Of a stretch of 33,764 nt of DNA, positions 18,353 through 29,265 are shown in pieces. A program made the translations under genes and the position numbers. The notes beneath the pieces were generated by a model. That model made no database searches. It was not told the origin of the DNA and saw only the letters and a program-made list of their open reading frames with translations. Numbering within the stretch: position 1 is the stretch's first letter; the number at the start of each line of letters is the position of its first letter. Source of the DNA: Paramarasmius palmivorus (taxonomy: Eukaryota; Basidiomycota; Agaricomycetes; Agaricales; Marasmiaceae); the NCBI GenBank assembly GCA_037176845.1, contig JAYKXP010000296.1, forward strand, positions 1 to 33,764, given 5' to 3'.

Positions 18353-18757
18353 TCAGTGTATAGAACAATGATGAGCGAATACGAATATCAGAGATGAACG
18401 ATGTAAAGTAAAGATCATCAAATGAAACCATAAAAGGATAAATAATTCTAACACGTGTCTCTTGTGCCTGTAAAAAATGCAGCGATCTCCGAGTTCGGTA
18501 TAGCCCACCTTAACGATCTTTTCCTGACCCTTGAATGTGTATTCGAGCTGGTCGTCTTGGCCAAAGAGTTGTACACAAAACAATTGTCTTGCCGGTTTCC
18601 CTTGAAGCTCGTAAAGCCAACGCTGGCTTGGATGAGCATCATCAGACCACATCTTGCGACACTGGACATTGACAGGAGATCCAAGAAACTCCAGCATTTT
18701 TTCGATGCTTTCTTGAGTGACTACTGGCAATGGTACGGTCGCACCAGATGCAGCCAT
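18353..18757 (-). CDS. Small unrecognised minus-strand ORF abutting the inverted repeat
   Basis: The ORF starts at ATG 18755-18757 (MAASGATVPLPVVTQESIEK). The first about 100 residues read as a soluble domain (ending GDRCIFYRHKRH). The last 30 are hydrophobic and look like intron translation; a GTGTTAG at about 18456 could be a donor, so the true 3' end may differ. The 1072-bp repeat begins only 8 bp upstream of the ATG. Any promoter therefore lies within the repeat, or the gene's 5' part was removed. No family recognised. Confidence 0.35.
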   Translation of the reverse strand: MAASGATVPLPVVTQESIEKMLEFLGSPVNVQCRKMWSDDAHPSQRWLYELQGKPARQLFCVQLFGQDDQLEYTFKGQEKIVKVGYTELGDRCIFYRHKRHVLELFILLWFHLMIFTLHRSSLIFVFAHHCSIH

Positions 18758-18765
18758 ACTTTTAC

Positions 18766-19837
18766 AAAAGTGACCGACAGTTATCACAACGAGATTTGCA
18801 AAAGTAGGGGACAAGTAATCAAGGCAGATAAGGGGTACTGTCCGCTTTGGGTGCTTCCAAATTGGGAAGGATGATTCCCACACCTTCTGGAAAGGGAACA
18901 GGCCGCTTTTTTGAGATCTGGAGATATTCCCACACTGCTTTTGGCATCCCAAAATGGAAGGTGCTCTTTCCATGATGTAACAGTGGGCTTTTTGGGCGCT
19001 TTTTCTGCGGAAAAATTATTCCCACACCTCCTGACATCATCTGGGTGCCTCCCTACTCTGCTTTTGGCTTTCCAAAATGGAAGGTGGCCTTACCTCATCA
19101 TTTTCCACCTGGAATCAATGCATTGGGGGGCTATTGGGGCATGCTGGGGGGCTATAAAAATCGCATTTCTGAGGGAATATGTTCCAATATGTTCCAAAAG
19201 CATGCCCCTGCAATTGGGGGGCAGGGGAATGCAAAAAAAGCGGTCCAAATATGGTAATTCAGGAAAATGGCCTATTGGATCTTGGGCTACAGGCCAGATA
19301 TTGACATGGGGTAAGTTGGAGGACCTAGATACATTAAATACAAGCCTGGGGGCACCCAATGGTACATAGATTGGTGGGATAATGGTGCTTAAATATCAAA
19401 AATACTGAAAATCTCCGAAATTAGGGGAATAAAATTACAGGATGGGATTTAGTGTAGCTAGGGCTTAGATATTGTGAATCAGAGATGATATATATGCCCC
19501 CTTGCCTCGTTTACAATCCTGGAGAGGTGCCTATTTTTCCAGATTTATTACAGCTAAATTCGCTTTTTTTGGACATTGGTGATACTATACCACAGGGAAT
19601 GATTGGGATGGGCTAATTCTTGTTCATAACCCACTTTAGAGTGTAGAGATGACGAATATATACTTGCCCAAGCACTCCTGTATGTGAAACACCTTGTTTA
19701 ATCCAATGTATTGTACAGTTATGTAACACAGGCAGTAGTAGATGAATAGCACCTCAGGGAAGCATTCCAGCACCAAGGGAAGTTCAGAATCGAGTTCAGG
19801 CACCCAAAATACACTTTCCTACTATGAAAGGACATTT
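18766..19837 (+). repeat. Left arm of a 1072-bp inverted repeat
   Basis: This matches the reverse complement of 26738-27809 almost perfectly; I see single-base differences such as at 18833 and 19581. The outer end is AAAAGTGACC and the inner end GGACATTT. Read from the other strand it begins TGTCC, so a solo-LTR origin is possible, but clean TG...CA ends and target duplications are not resolved. It contains three degenerate copies of a block around CTTTTGG...CCAAAATGGAAGG and a 10-bp stem GGGGCATGCT / AGCATGCCCC near 19136 and 19200. Open frames across it are identical in both arms and are not considered genes. Confidence 0.9.
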
Positions 19838-20391
19838 ATAAGCATAAAACTTGTCAGATACATGTCTCAAGCTACAGTGATTGGATTCCTTTCAACCCTG
19901 GATATATTCTTGACTGAGTTTTCATCCTGAATTCGATTTTGAGGTTCCCCAAGCCCCCATATCAACCCCTGCAATACTACATCCATAGTACATGTTTTCT
20001 GTAATTGTGCAGAAATTGATTAGTCTGGTATATGGATTCCTGTCATGGGATCCATGCAGGACATGAGTGAATTGAGAATTACAGAGTTACGGAGTACAAA
20101 AATAGCACGTGTCTGTAAAAGTAGCACACACTCAGAAGTGCCGGACCACATGTTCCCCGGCAGTTCCAGCCAGCGCACAGACCGACCGTGACTATTGACC
20201 ATGCTCAAAGGCAACAACGTCAAAGTCAATGTCATCCGATGCAGCCCCGTATCTCGCCCAATGTAAAATTCATGTAAAAAATGCTCTCGGGAGGGTATAT
20301 AAACCCCCCAGGTTGACGGTGAGCCCTCATCCTTCTTTACCTTCCTTCTCTTCCTCTTCTCATTTCTTCACTGCAACAGCAGTCTGCCGAT
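19838..20391 (+). promoter_or_regulatory. Upstream region of the GRF-like gene, with TATA box
   Basis: The first 380 bp show nothing I can support. A TATA box, GTATATAAA at 20294-20302, lies about 90 bp before the ATG at 20392. It is followed by a pyrimidine-rich stretch (20330-20370) typical of fungal transcription starts. Confidence 0.6.
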
Positions 20392-23300
20392 ATGTGTGCC
20401 ATCGACCAGGAGAATGTATGCCCAACATGCCGTCGATTTGTTGCTGTGAAGTTATGCAAGAGTGGAATTCATGCTGGTCATTATGCTTTGACGGTGCGTG
20501 CCCATTCGCTTGGCAGGAAGCTTCCTCTGACCTCTTTTTCAGTGCATCAATAAGCGTGGTTGTAGCTTCTTTCATCCTTTTACAACCGCCGAGGCTGAAG
20601 CTGCTATCGTGAACAGGTGGCTGCCTCCAGGATGGTCACCACTGCTCAAGTCAATGCCAACCTCTACACTGTCATCGTCGTCTTCACTTCCTGTTCCTTC
20701 CTTTCCATCCCAACAACCTATGCAGGTGTTGAGCAAACGCTCCACTGGAGTGCCATGTCCAGGACCATGTGTCAGTGGCAAGCGCAATGTGTCGTGCAAG
20801 CATCCGGATGGCCCTCTGTGCCTTCACTGCTGCACTAGTGCTGGAGGATGCGCATTCAAGCCTCACACAGCTCCTGTTGCTCCACCATCAGCCACATCCA
20901 AGGCTCCTGACATGGAGTACCCTAGACTCCGTCTTCCAACCCCACAGTTCTCTCCGCCACCCCTTCCGCCAAGTGTCGTGCAGACGATGTCAGACATGAA
21001 CCGTGATGTTGGAATCTTCCTTGCAGGTGTTGACCAGGTGCACAACGAGCTTGAAGATCTTCAGCGTGTCATCGCCGAGCAGAAGAAAATCCTTGCAGAG
21101 ACGTCCTCACGCTCACCTTCTCCCGTCCTTTCAACCATTCCTTCAACCTCATCCTCTCCTTCTTCCTTTTTCTCTTCTCTATCAGAAGCCTCTTCATCCA
21201 CATCTCTATCTTCAACACCCATGTCGTCGTCCTCTGGGACCCGGTGTGAGGCTTATAAAACGCTTGTGTACGAGCGAAATATATATGCCAAGTTGTGCGA
21301 GTGGGGTTCGACGTTGTCAAAGGATCCGTACAATCGACACAAGAAATCAACTAGCACACTAGTTGAACGTCTACAAATCACTAGGACACAAGGGAAGTGT
21401 ACGAGCGATGAATGAAACAATGTAATATGATAATATGGTCTCGATATAATCAAGACAACGTGAGCCAACCTATAAACCTATCTATAACTATTCCTATACG
21501 TTCCTATGACACAAAATAACCTATCGAACCCGACAAGGGTAAAGACCTATTGTTCCTATGAAGGCTATGGTTACACTAGTCGAACTAGCACGACAACCAA
21601 AGGCACTGATTACACTAGTCGAACTAGCACGACAACCAGGCCACCTATAAGCTAGTGGGGCTCCACACTAAGCTTTAACGATCACTGGTGGGGCTCCACA
21701 CCAAGTGAAAAAGGGATCTAGTGGGGCTCCACACTAGTCCTGAAACAATCAATCCTATCCAAAGAGTCTAGATGAACTAGCTCTGTCCTATGGGTATCTC
21801 AAAGTTCTTAATTTCACGACTCTAGTTCAATATAGAGAAGGGCTTTTCAAGGTTTTATTTTCTAAGTTATTTTCTAAGCACACGTCGCCTCTATGGTCAA
21901 CGATAGAAGACAAGAACTCTGCTATTGGTGCGCTAGGGCTACGTATATAGCAGGGTAATTGCTTGAGAGCTTCCTAGGGGAAACCCTGCTGCTTATATAC
22001 CTGCGAGCATACATATTTTACATATAAGTGAAAATGGACATGATAAAGTAATAGTAACTATGCAAGAAAGGAGAACGAGGAGAGGATTCTGTCCATATGA
22101 AGTAAGTATCTACCAGAAAAGGAAGGTTTGGATATATATTGGTCAGAACTCGACATTATTTTGCAGGACTGCGAGTCATATTACTTTTTGGTTGCTAGGA
22201 AGTGGTGCGTGGAGGTGCTGTTCCGCATGGTGCGTTTCAGATATCGGTGCTAGGACATAGTTATTCCGCTTGGAACTTGCTAGGAGTCCGATCTCGACCG
22301 AAACGCTTCGGAGTCGTATCTGAGGAAGGTAGGCTCTATGCCCTTGTAGTTCTATATTATATTTTCTATGTCCTAGGACAGTCCTGGCACAGAATCCTAT
22401 CTGTTTCCTCGTTATAGGACTATATGTCCCTCACTAGTGTCTGTACTAGCAGTAGGAATCCCAACTCGAAGCTCGAGGGATATTCCGATCGATATGTGAA
22501 AGCTGTTAAGCCCCCATATGGTCCTCGTATCGATGACCCGGTTACTCGGACATTTCTAATCCTGGTAACTCTGCTCTCGAAGGTGACTCGCACCTCCAGC
22601 TTCTACCGTATTTGGTATATAGCTCTGATTTGTCCCCTAGGGTCCTTCTACGCTGTGGTAGTTGGTCCTCGTTCACTATCCCATCTCATATGTCCCATAG
22701 CGCGAGTATAGTGTAGCCATATGACCTACTAGGAAGTCTACCATGTACAGTAGCATGTCCTCGTAAGGCTCCAGCCTGGTAATAGAGTATAGATACGGTC
22801 TACAGGTTTCGACGCGTATCCTAGCGCAATCATATAGGACTAACGACGACATCAATGTCTATGTGCGTGCAGCTAGTATTCACTACGCAGTGCATGCCTA
22901 TCTTATTCTTCGTCATATGCGCACTACTAGGTTCCTAGTAGTGCTACCAAGTCCATATAGTACTTAGTATGATGTACTAGTGCGATTCTGAACACAACAA
23001 TTGGTGTCAAAATGACTGTTTTTCAGCAATTTCGTTCTGGTACCCTCACACCGGAAGAAGAACATCACCACACGGATGAATGAAGACTGGGTTCGCCAGG
23101 CAACACAAGCCCGGGTTGCATCGTCATTATCTGGGAACAAGGGCCATCGCTATATCCCTGGTATCAAGTTCGAGGCAAGGGTTTTCAATGTAGTTGGCTA
23201 TTATGTGGTACATCAACTGTCTTGTGGAAATGTGAACTGTATTAACATTGTTATTTAGGACAATGTATCACCTTGCGTCTACTCATTACAGGACCCCCCC

Positions 23301-24110
23301 AAATGGCCGTACTATTCAATCTTAGACCCCATGGAAGACGGTAGCTCCTCAGTTCTCCGCCAGCTCCTTCATCTCTCATTCGTCTTCTCTGATTCCAACA
23401 TTGAGACTACTTCCATCAGCTCTCTTGAGTTCTATAATGTCAAGATTCGCATGTGGACCACGGTGTCAGCAAGCTTCAAACATCATATCACAACCAACGA
23501 CACACTCTTCTTCCGCCTTCCTGGTGTGAAAGACTGTCTTGATCTTGACGACTACCTATCATGTATCAACCCTGTACAAGCTTCAACTTCTAGCCCTCAT
23601 CTTCGGAACAACATATCTGGTGAACGCAAGGCAGTACGTGAAAGCCTACGCATGCTCAAAGAGGTCATCGTCATCGACGACGACGACGAGCGGCCTTCCA
23701 AGAGACTACAGCGTTCATCACCATCATCATCACCGTCACCACAGATGTCACCGCTACCGTCTCCAGTCCTTCCTGAACTACCACTCACTCCATCTATTCC
23801 TTCAACCCTTCTGCCGTCACCTCAAGTGCTCTCATCGGAGCTGCCGGACTCATCTGACTTGGGCAATGCTTGGCCAGGACGTATTCACTGTTCTGATATT
23901 GCTAGTGGTTTCCAGATGATGGCAGCTGACCAGAGCGCCCATCTACAGACTTGGTTCCAGAATGCTTTTCCCGGGTTTCGCTATGTACAAGGAACGTACT
24001 TCCACCATCTCAAGAAGTGGCAAAGCCTTACAGAGCGTCAAAGGGCAGCTAGTATTGCACTTGGCAGGACAGATGGGGGTGTGTGGAAAGTGTATCGTAA
24101 GACGCTTTAG
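20392..24110 (+). CDS. GRF-like zinc-finger/Cys-cluster protein, 656 aa, with a solo LTR in intron 2
   Basis: Proposed exons 20392-20493, 20543-21396, 23027-23189 and 23259-24110 join in frame (657 codons with stop). The N-terminus has a GRF-type zinc-finger pattern: C10-x2-C13, HAGHYALTC35, C41-SFF. A second cluster is C106-x3-C110-x8-C119-x7-C127-x2-C130-x6-C137. A Pro-rich part and a short coiled coil (NELEDLQRVIAEQKK) follow. The C-terminal half has FNDNVSP...PPKWPYY, an acidic IDDDDERPSKR stretch and a conserved-looking end (SDIASGFQMM...GRTDGGVWKVY). This resembles a family I know as abundant and uncharacterised in Agaricomycetes. Intron 2 is 1630 nt, but removing the LTR and one target copy leaves an ordinary 50-nt intron. 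A nucleic-acid-binding role is inferred from the zinc fingers. It converges with the CxC gene. Confidence 0.78.
21421..22996. mobile_element. Solo LTR (about 1.58 kb) inserted in intron 2 of the GRF-like gene
   Basis: The insert starts TGTAATATG and ends GAACACA, giving TGT...ACA ends. It is flanked by a direct repeat ACAA (21417-21420, 22997-23000); AACAA also fits if the end is placed one base earlier. No retroelement coding sequence lies inside or beside it. The position is explained precisely: without it, the host intron would run GTGTAC...TTTTTCAG in 50 nt. The strand of the LTR is not determined. Confidence 0.75.
21571..21737. repeat. Tandem and hairpin repeats in the solo LTR
   Basis: A 29-bp unit (21571-21599) recurs at 21610-21638. 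Three copies of a hairpin sequence with core TGGGGCTCCACAC follow near 21652-21670, 21683-21707 and 21718-21737. Stems vary between CTAGTG/CACTAG and CTGGTG/CACCAAG, keeping pairing. A larger hairpin (GCAGGGT ... ACCCTGC) lies at about 21950-21990. Confidence 0.6.
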
Positions 24111-24240
24111 AGCTTAGATGTTGCTTGTAACTTTTGTATTATCCTTGATTTGTATTTCAAATGTTTGTATTGTATGATGTATTATCTATGTCGATTTGTA
24201 ACAGTAACAGGAGTGGGCAATTGAGTAGTAAGAGTATCAC
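24111..24240. other. Spacer between two convergent genes
   Basis: This is a 130-bp AT-rich spacer that must hold both 3' ends. No distinct terminator motif seen. Confidence 0.4.
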
Positions 24241-26514
24241 CTAAAGTACGTTGGCAGGAGTGCACCAAGGGTTATATCCCTGAGTAGCCAGCTGGCGGAC
24301 TATTTCGGCATTGTGCAGTCGTATCATCTCATCCAAGAAGAAGTTGAACTTGATTGCGCCGAGCTCTCTGCAAATAGCCTGGTATCCACCAAGCCAAAGA
24401 TTCGTCTGCTCTGCGATAGAGGTGTTGAAAAACCAGCCAGTCTTGTCGTCAGTCATGAGCTTGGGATACGTTGCAGGATTGCAATTCTCTTGACAATGCT
24501 TGTGGGTGACCTTGTGCTTGTTGAGGAAATGGAAGACATCCACACACAGTGCAACATTGTTGTACCAAGGGTCGCCTTGATGTTGCTGATGAAGGTCGCA
24601 GGCACAATCATAAATGAAGCCTTCAGGTTTCTGGAAGCCTGGGATGTTACATAACGCCTTGAGGAAGAGCTGTTCAAGCAGCTATGTCAAACTACAAAGT
24701 TGGAAGTCAGAGGAATACCACATACATCAATGTTTGACACTGCCTCTGTGCCATGGAAGGTTGTGCGGCCAACAATAACACCACAGGGACAGACTGCAAT
24801 CTGCTCGTTATGTGTCTGCTGCTGACTGAATATGGCCTTCAGTACCTGATTACCCTGTTCCGACTTCTTTGCCCCACATTCGTCGAGACCGTCCACGGCC
24901 TGTCCCACCGAGCTTGAAGTTGCAGGATCCATCATACGAACATCACCATCCTCTCCTACGGAAAACTCCTCCTGCAAATCTGTGACCATGACATTGTCGA
25001 TGCTTGTGGAGACTGAATTCGTTGGTGCTACAACACTAGCATTTGTGTGGCAGTAACGTTCTTGGAGGATAAAGGACGCTCCACCACGCTCATAGTATTT
25101 GTCCTCAACCTTCTGATGGACAGCATCGGCACATGTCTTCCGACCTTCTACAACGGGTTCATCACATCCAACTATTGAACAGACGAGCTCCAAGTGTGCA
25201 TGGGATTGACAGAATCAGTGAGAGTTCTTCTTCAGAGCTTCAGTGCACTGGAACACAGAGCAGCAAGGGTGTCCAATTGATAGCCCATCACAGACAAGAA
25301 CCTGTACCTTCCCGAAGGTTCCATCGTCGTTTTCGGTGACCCTCATGCACTTGTTGCAAGCATGGGCAATCTCCTCCTGCCCTTCCTCAACAATACGGCG
25401 GTTTTGTCTCTCCATCGCTGCCTTAAAACGGTCACATTGATCACTGGTGTGTGGTACCTCCAACTCCTCGCCACACTTGATGCTGTCCTGAAGTAGCGCA
25501 TTGATGATGAATGTGTCCCAAACATGTGCTGTCTCGATGGTTTTTCCAATCTTCCAGTCAGGTGGCAAGACTTCGTCGTGCATGGCAAGTGTCTGGTTGT
25601 ATAGGTGAGCCCCGTTCGTTGCAGAGAACCTGAGGTTTCTGATAAGCAAGAGAATATGTCACAGGAACTAAACTACGCACCATCTGAGTACCATGGTTGA
25701 AGTCCAAGTTGCAGCATCCTCGACAAACTGATGCTCTCCTACTTGCAAATACTTCGGTGTAGTTGAATAGTATATGCGTGTCCCATCTACGACCCGATAG
25801 TTATTGTGATATGTGGTCCTAAATGCTTCAGAGGGAAAAAGATCAGTGGCGAAAACTCACTTGGCAAGATAACACATACTTTTGCAAGTGAGATGGATGT
25901 GGTACCCAGGTTGCGCACCTCGCAAAAGAGTGTAGATGATGATCTGACGTTGGTTTTCTCTTTTCATCGGCCTTGTGGGGTCACAGTCTGCATTGTCGCA
26001 AAAGTGAGTGTGTGGATGGAGCTTCATAAGCACTATCATGGATGTTAGCTAGCTTATCGACCATTGGAAACAATACAAACTCACTGATACCCTGATTCCA
26101 ACCATAGTTCCTAAACAACTCTTCGTCTCCTGCCCAGATATCCTCGGCCTGTTCCCAAGCCTCCTCCTTCAGAACACCCCAACAAAGCGGTATGAGATTG
26201 AGTGCTATGCCCGTAGCATCGCTCAGAAAACCCTGTATGGAAGGGGGCAGGATTGGTGGCGGTCCATCGTATGGCATTTCGAGAGGTTGTGTAAGGTTAA
26301 TGTTGTCTTTCATCAGAGATCCCAGGTGGATAAAGAGTGATATTTGGCGAAAATCAAGTTGACGAAGTTCATCATGCTTTTGTAGATAGCTCAAGCGCGA
26401 AAATAATGGCATTGTAAAGAAGATACTAGGTATCGCAAGGAGGACATCTCGGAGGGAAGGGTGAGGTGCCCAAGTGACGCGGCCTCCAAAATAGGAAGGA
26501 CCAGCACATGACAT
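24241..26514 (-). pseudogene. KDZ-transposon-associated CxC5/CxC6-like protein, one nonsense codon
   Basis: Proposed exons (minus, high to low): 26085-26514, 25880-26032, 25681-25825, 24726-25629, 24241-24681, all in frame. The order is an N-terminal helical region, a CxC5-like part (FCDNADC, then YHNNYRVVDGTRIYY and VGEHQFVE, WFSATNGAHLYN), a CxC6-like cluster (GLSIGHPCC, FCQSHAHLELVC, GCDEPVVEGRKTC), an acidic linker, then VDVFHFLNKHKVTHKHC...NCNPA and FNTSIAEQTNLWLGG. These match proteins annotated as cysteine clusters associated with KDZ transposases. Codon 381 is TGA (25215-25217), just before FCQSH, where the family usually has Arg (RFC); CGA to TGA explains it. Otherwise it is complete. 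It converges with the GRF-like gene, 130 bp apart. Confidence 0.82.
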
Positions 26515-26737
26515 TACAGACACGTGAAAAACTTGTAAACCTGTAACCTGTAATTCTCATTTCACAGATGATCTCGATCCATGGAGGCAATTGATATTCC
26601 TGTTCTATGCATAGTGAACGGTCTCTCTTTCATTTTTGGTGATTTTAGGAGCAATCCCCATGCTCCAGTATTAAGAAACCCCTAAAAATGCGATTTTTTA
26701 TGTATTTCTTATGTAGCAACATACAGATGTATTCAAA
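26515..26737. other. Upstream region of the CxC gene
   Basis: These 223 bp lie between the ATG at 26514 and the right inverted-repeat arm and include T-rich tracts. An additional 5' exon of the CxC gene could lie here, but I cannot define one. Confidence 0.3.
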
Positions 26738-27809
26738 AAATGTCCTTTCATAGTAGGAAAGTGTATTTTGGGTGCCTGAACTCGATTCTGAACTTCCCTT
26801 GGTGCTGGAATGCTTCCCTGAGGTGCTATTCATCTACTACTGCCTGTGTTACATAACTGTACAATACATTGGATTAAACAAGGTGTTTCACATACAGGAG
26901 TGCTTGGGCAAGTATATATTCGTCATCTCTACACTCTAAAGTGGGTTATGAACAAGAATTAGCCCATCCCAATCATTCCCTGTGGTATAGTATTACCAAT
27001 GTCCAAAAAAAGCGAATTTAGCTGTAATAAATCTGGAAAAATAGGCACCTCTCCAGGATTGTAAACGAGGCAAGGGGGCATATATATCATCTCTGATTCA
27101 CAATATCTAAGCCCTAGCTACACTAAATCCCATCCTGTAATTTTATTCCCCTAATTTCGGAGATTTTCAGTATTTTTGATATTTAAGCACCATTATCCCA
27201 CCAATCTATGTACCATTGGGTGCCCCCAGGCTTGTATTTAATGTATCTAGGTCCTCCAACTTACCCCATGTCAATATCTGGCCTGTAGCCCAAGATCCAA
27301 TAGGCCATTTTCCTGAATTACCATATTTGGACCGCTTTTTTTGCATTCCCCTGCCCCCCAATTGCAGGGGCATGCTTTTGGAACATATTGGAACATATTC
27401 CCTCAGAAATGCGATTTTTATAGCCCCCCAGCATGCCCCAATAGCCCCCCAATGCATTGATTCCAGGTGGAAAATGATGAGGTAAGGCCACCTTCCATTT
27501 TGGAAAGCCAAAAGCAGAGTAGGGAGGCACCCAGATGATGTCAGGAGGTGTGGGAATAATTTTTCCGCAGAAAAAGCGCCCAAAAAGCCCACTGTTACAT
27601 CATGGAAAGAGCACCTTCCATTTTGGGATGCCAAAAGCAGTGTGGGAATATCTCCAGATCTCAAAAAAGCGGCCTGTTCCCTTTCCAGAAGGTGTGGGAA
27701 TCATCCTTCCCAATTTGGAAGCACCCAAAGCGGACAGTACCTCTTATCTGCCTTGATTACTTGTCCCCTACTTTTGCAAATCTCGTTGTGATAACTGTCG
27801 GTCACTTTT
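26738..27809 (-). repeat. Right arm of the 1072-bp inverted repeat
   Basis: This is the reverse complement of 18766-19837 with the same length. Identity ends at AAATGTCC on the inner side and GTCACTTTT on the outer side, where flanks diverge (ACAAAAG here, GTAAAAG at the other arm read in the same orientation). The interval between the arms is 6900 bp. Confidence 0.9.
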
Positions 27810-28167
27810 ACAAAAGAATCACTACATCAGCTGTCACGTGTCGGTCAACAACAATTGATCTCAAAAATTTGAATGTTAACCGTGTGAACGCATTCTTCTT
27901 TGAAAAGATCTTCAGGTTGATGTTGAGGTGTGAGTCAACTTATGTATTGAATAACGAGTGTCAATCAACGAACGCATAGCCTATAGACAGCGTAATACAC
28001 TATGTTGTATTTACGCAGATTGCGTAGCTAGTATTGCTATGGCAAGTACAGAAGCAAGAAAATTCATAACCTTGCAACTGTATACATACAAAAAAGCAAA
28101 CAAGTCACAGCGCCAGCTGAAGATACCACATATGCAAGTCAGACAGTAAGTATGAGCCAGAGCTTGT
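27810..28167. other. Stretch without a supported gene
   Basis: This runs from the end of the inverted repeat to the stop codon of the next minus-strand gene. It is AT-rich with only short chance frames; the last part may be a 3' UTR. Confidence 0.3.
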
Positions 28168-29265
28168 CTAGGTAGCATGCTGACGTAGAGCTTCTCCAAG
28201 ATGCCGTTCCAAGTCCTTTGCATACTCCTCCGCTTCTGCTGCCCAGTGTTCAGCTGCCCTTAAACTGTTTTCTGCCGCTGATCTCAGCTGATGTTCCTTA
28301 TCTACCTCTTGCCAAATCTGCCGATGTTCCTCCAATTGATGCTCCTCCAAACCGTCTAACTTTGCCTGGTGCGCCTCTGAAAATTTATCGCGAAAATTTT
28401 CAGCTTTCTCCAGGACAGCTGCCATGTCGACAATAGTAAAATTTTTGAATGTACCTGCAGACTGTGTTGGCTTTGGGTTCAAGGTTCCGACTGCAATTTC
28501 GCCGTCGCCTTCCCTTGACGTACGCGTAACGAGTTGATCCTGGCCAGGACCTGTTATGTCTGGTCCGGTGGAGATCTTCTGCCCGCTAAAGATTACTCAC
28601 ATGGTTTCACAGACCAGCGCTGCGTAGAAGTAGCACTGATGCTTGAGTAGGTGGTAGTTTTGATATGTGTTCGATACCTGGTTCAGGATCACCGCAAGGT
28701 CAAGGAGTGTAGGAAGTGGATGTTCTGTGAATGTTATCAAATAAACTTCCTGTACTTCAGATCCCTTGTAGCCGAAAGCGACTTCTACGGCTTTTTTCCA
28801 TCCGCATTTCCCGTTCCAGGGGATGACGACAATGTCACTGGCCATGTTCCTGGGTAGCTTGCTGCTGGAACCGATGCTATCAAGCACTCCTGGGGGTGCT
28901 ACAGCAGTGAGGTGAACACTCGTTTGTGTACTGCTTCTACCCCTGCCACATTTACGCTTCTCCTCCTTGACGTCTTTCCCATTGCACAACCTTCTTTCAA
29001 AAAACATTGTCATCTCTATGTCAGACCACTTCATGTCGTTGGATGGCACAGTGACAGACACTGCCACAAGCTCATGCTGTTTTCCTTGCATACATTTCAA
29101 GAGTGTCATTGTTTTGACGAGACAGCGAGTGTCTGGTTCGCCGATTTCTCTGTGTAAAAAGTTTGCTGTCAAGTATCAAATAGAATCGTTGAGCAGGACA
29201 TCGTTGAGGAGAGCACAGGATACGAAAGTGCCGTTGGGTGGTGTCAATTCCAGAGCAGTGTTCAT
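28168..29265 (-). CDS. Agaricomycete-type hypothetical protein with C-terminal coiled coil; possible nonsense codon
   Basis: A likely start is ATG 29263-29265 (MNTALELTPPNGTFVS). A 51-nt intron 29166-29216 leads in frame to REIGEPDTRCLVKT. The central part has SDIEMTMFFERR, SDIVVIPWNGKCGWKKAVEVAF, HPLPTLLDLAVILNQVS and YHLLKHQCYFYAALVCE. This order recalls a lineage-expanded Agaricomycete family of unknown function. The C-terminus is a Glu/Ala/His-rich coiled coil ending at TAG 28168. The same frame contains TGA at 28597-28599. Either it is a nonsense change, or a GTGAGT at that point starts an intron; an acceptor giving the right phase needs an 87-nt intron ending CAAG. Hence intact or decayed is undecided. 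Confidence 0.5.

Noticed and set aside
18819..19369. Open frames of 70-150 codons in the inverted-repeat arms
   Set aside because: They occur identically in both arms on opposite strands, overlap each other in several frames, and follow internal sequence repeats; they look like by-products of a repeat.
20609..21415. A separate complete gene ending at the TGA 21413-21415
   Set aside because: Splicing at 21396/23027 joins this segment in phase with the downstream exons and gives a protein matching the expected family layout; the TGA is intron sequence.
22060..22711. Plus-strand open frames in the solo LTR
   Set aside because: They are short, lack motifs, and lie wholly between the LTR ends defined by the target duplication.
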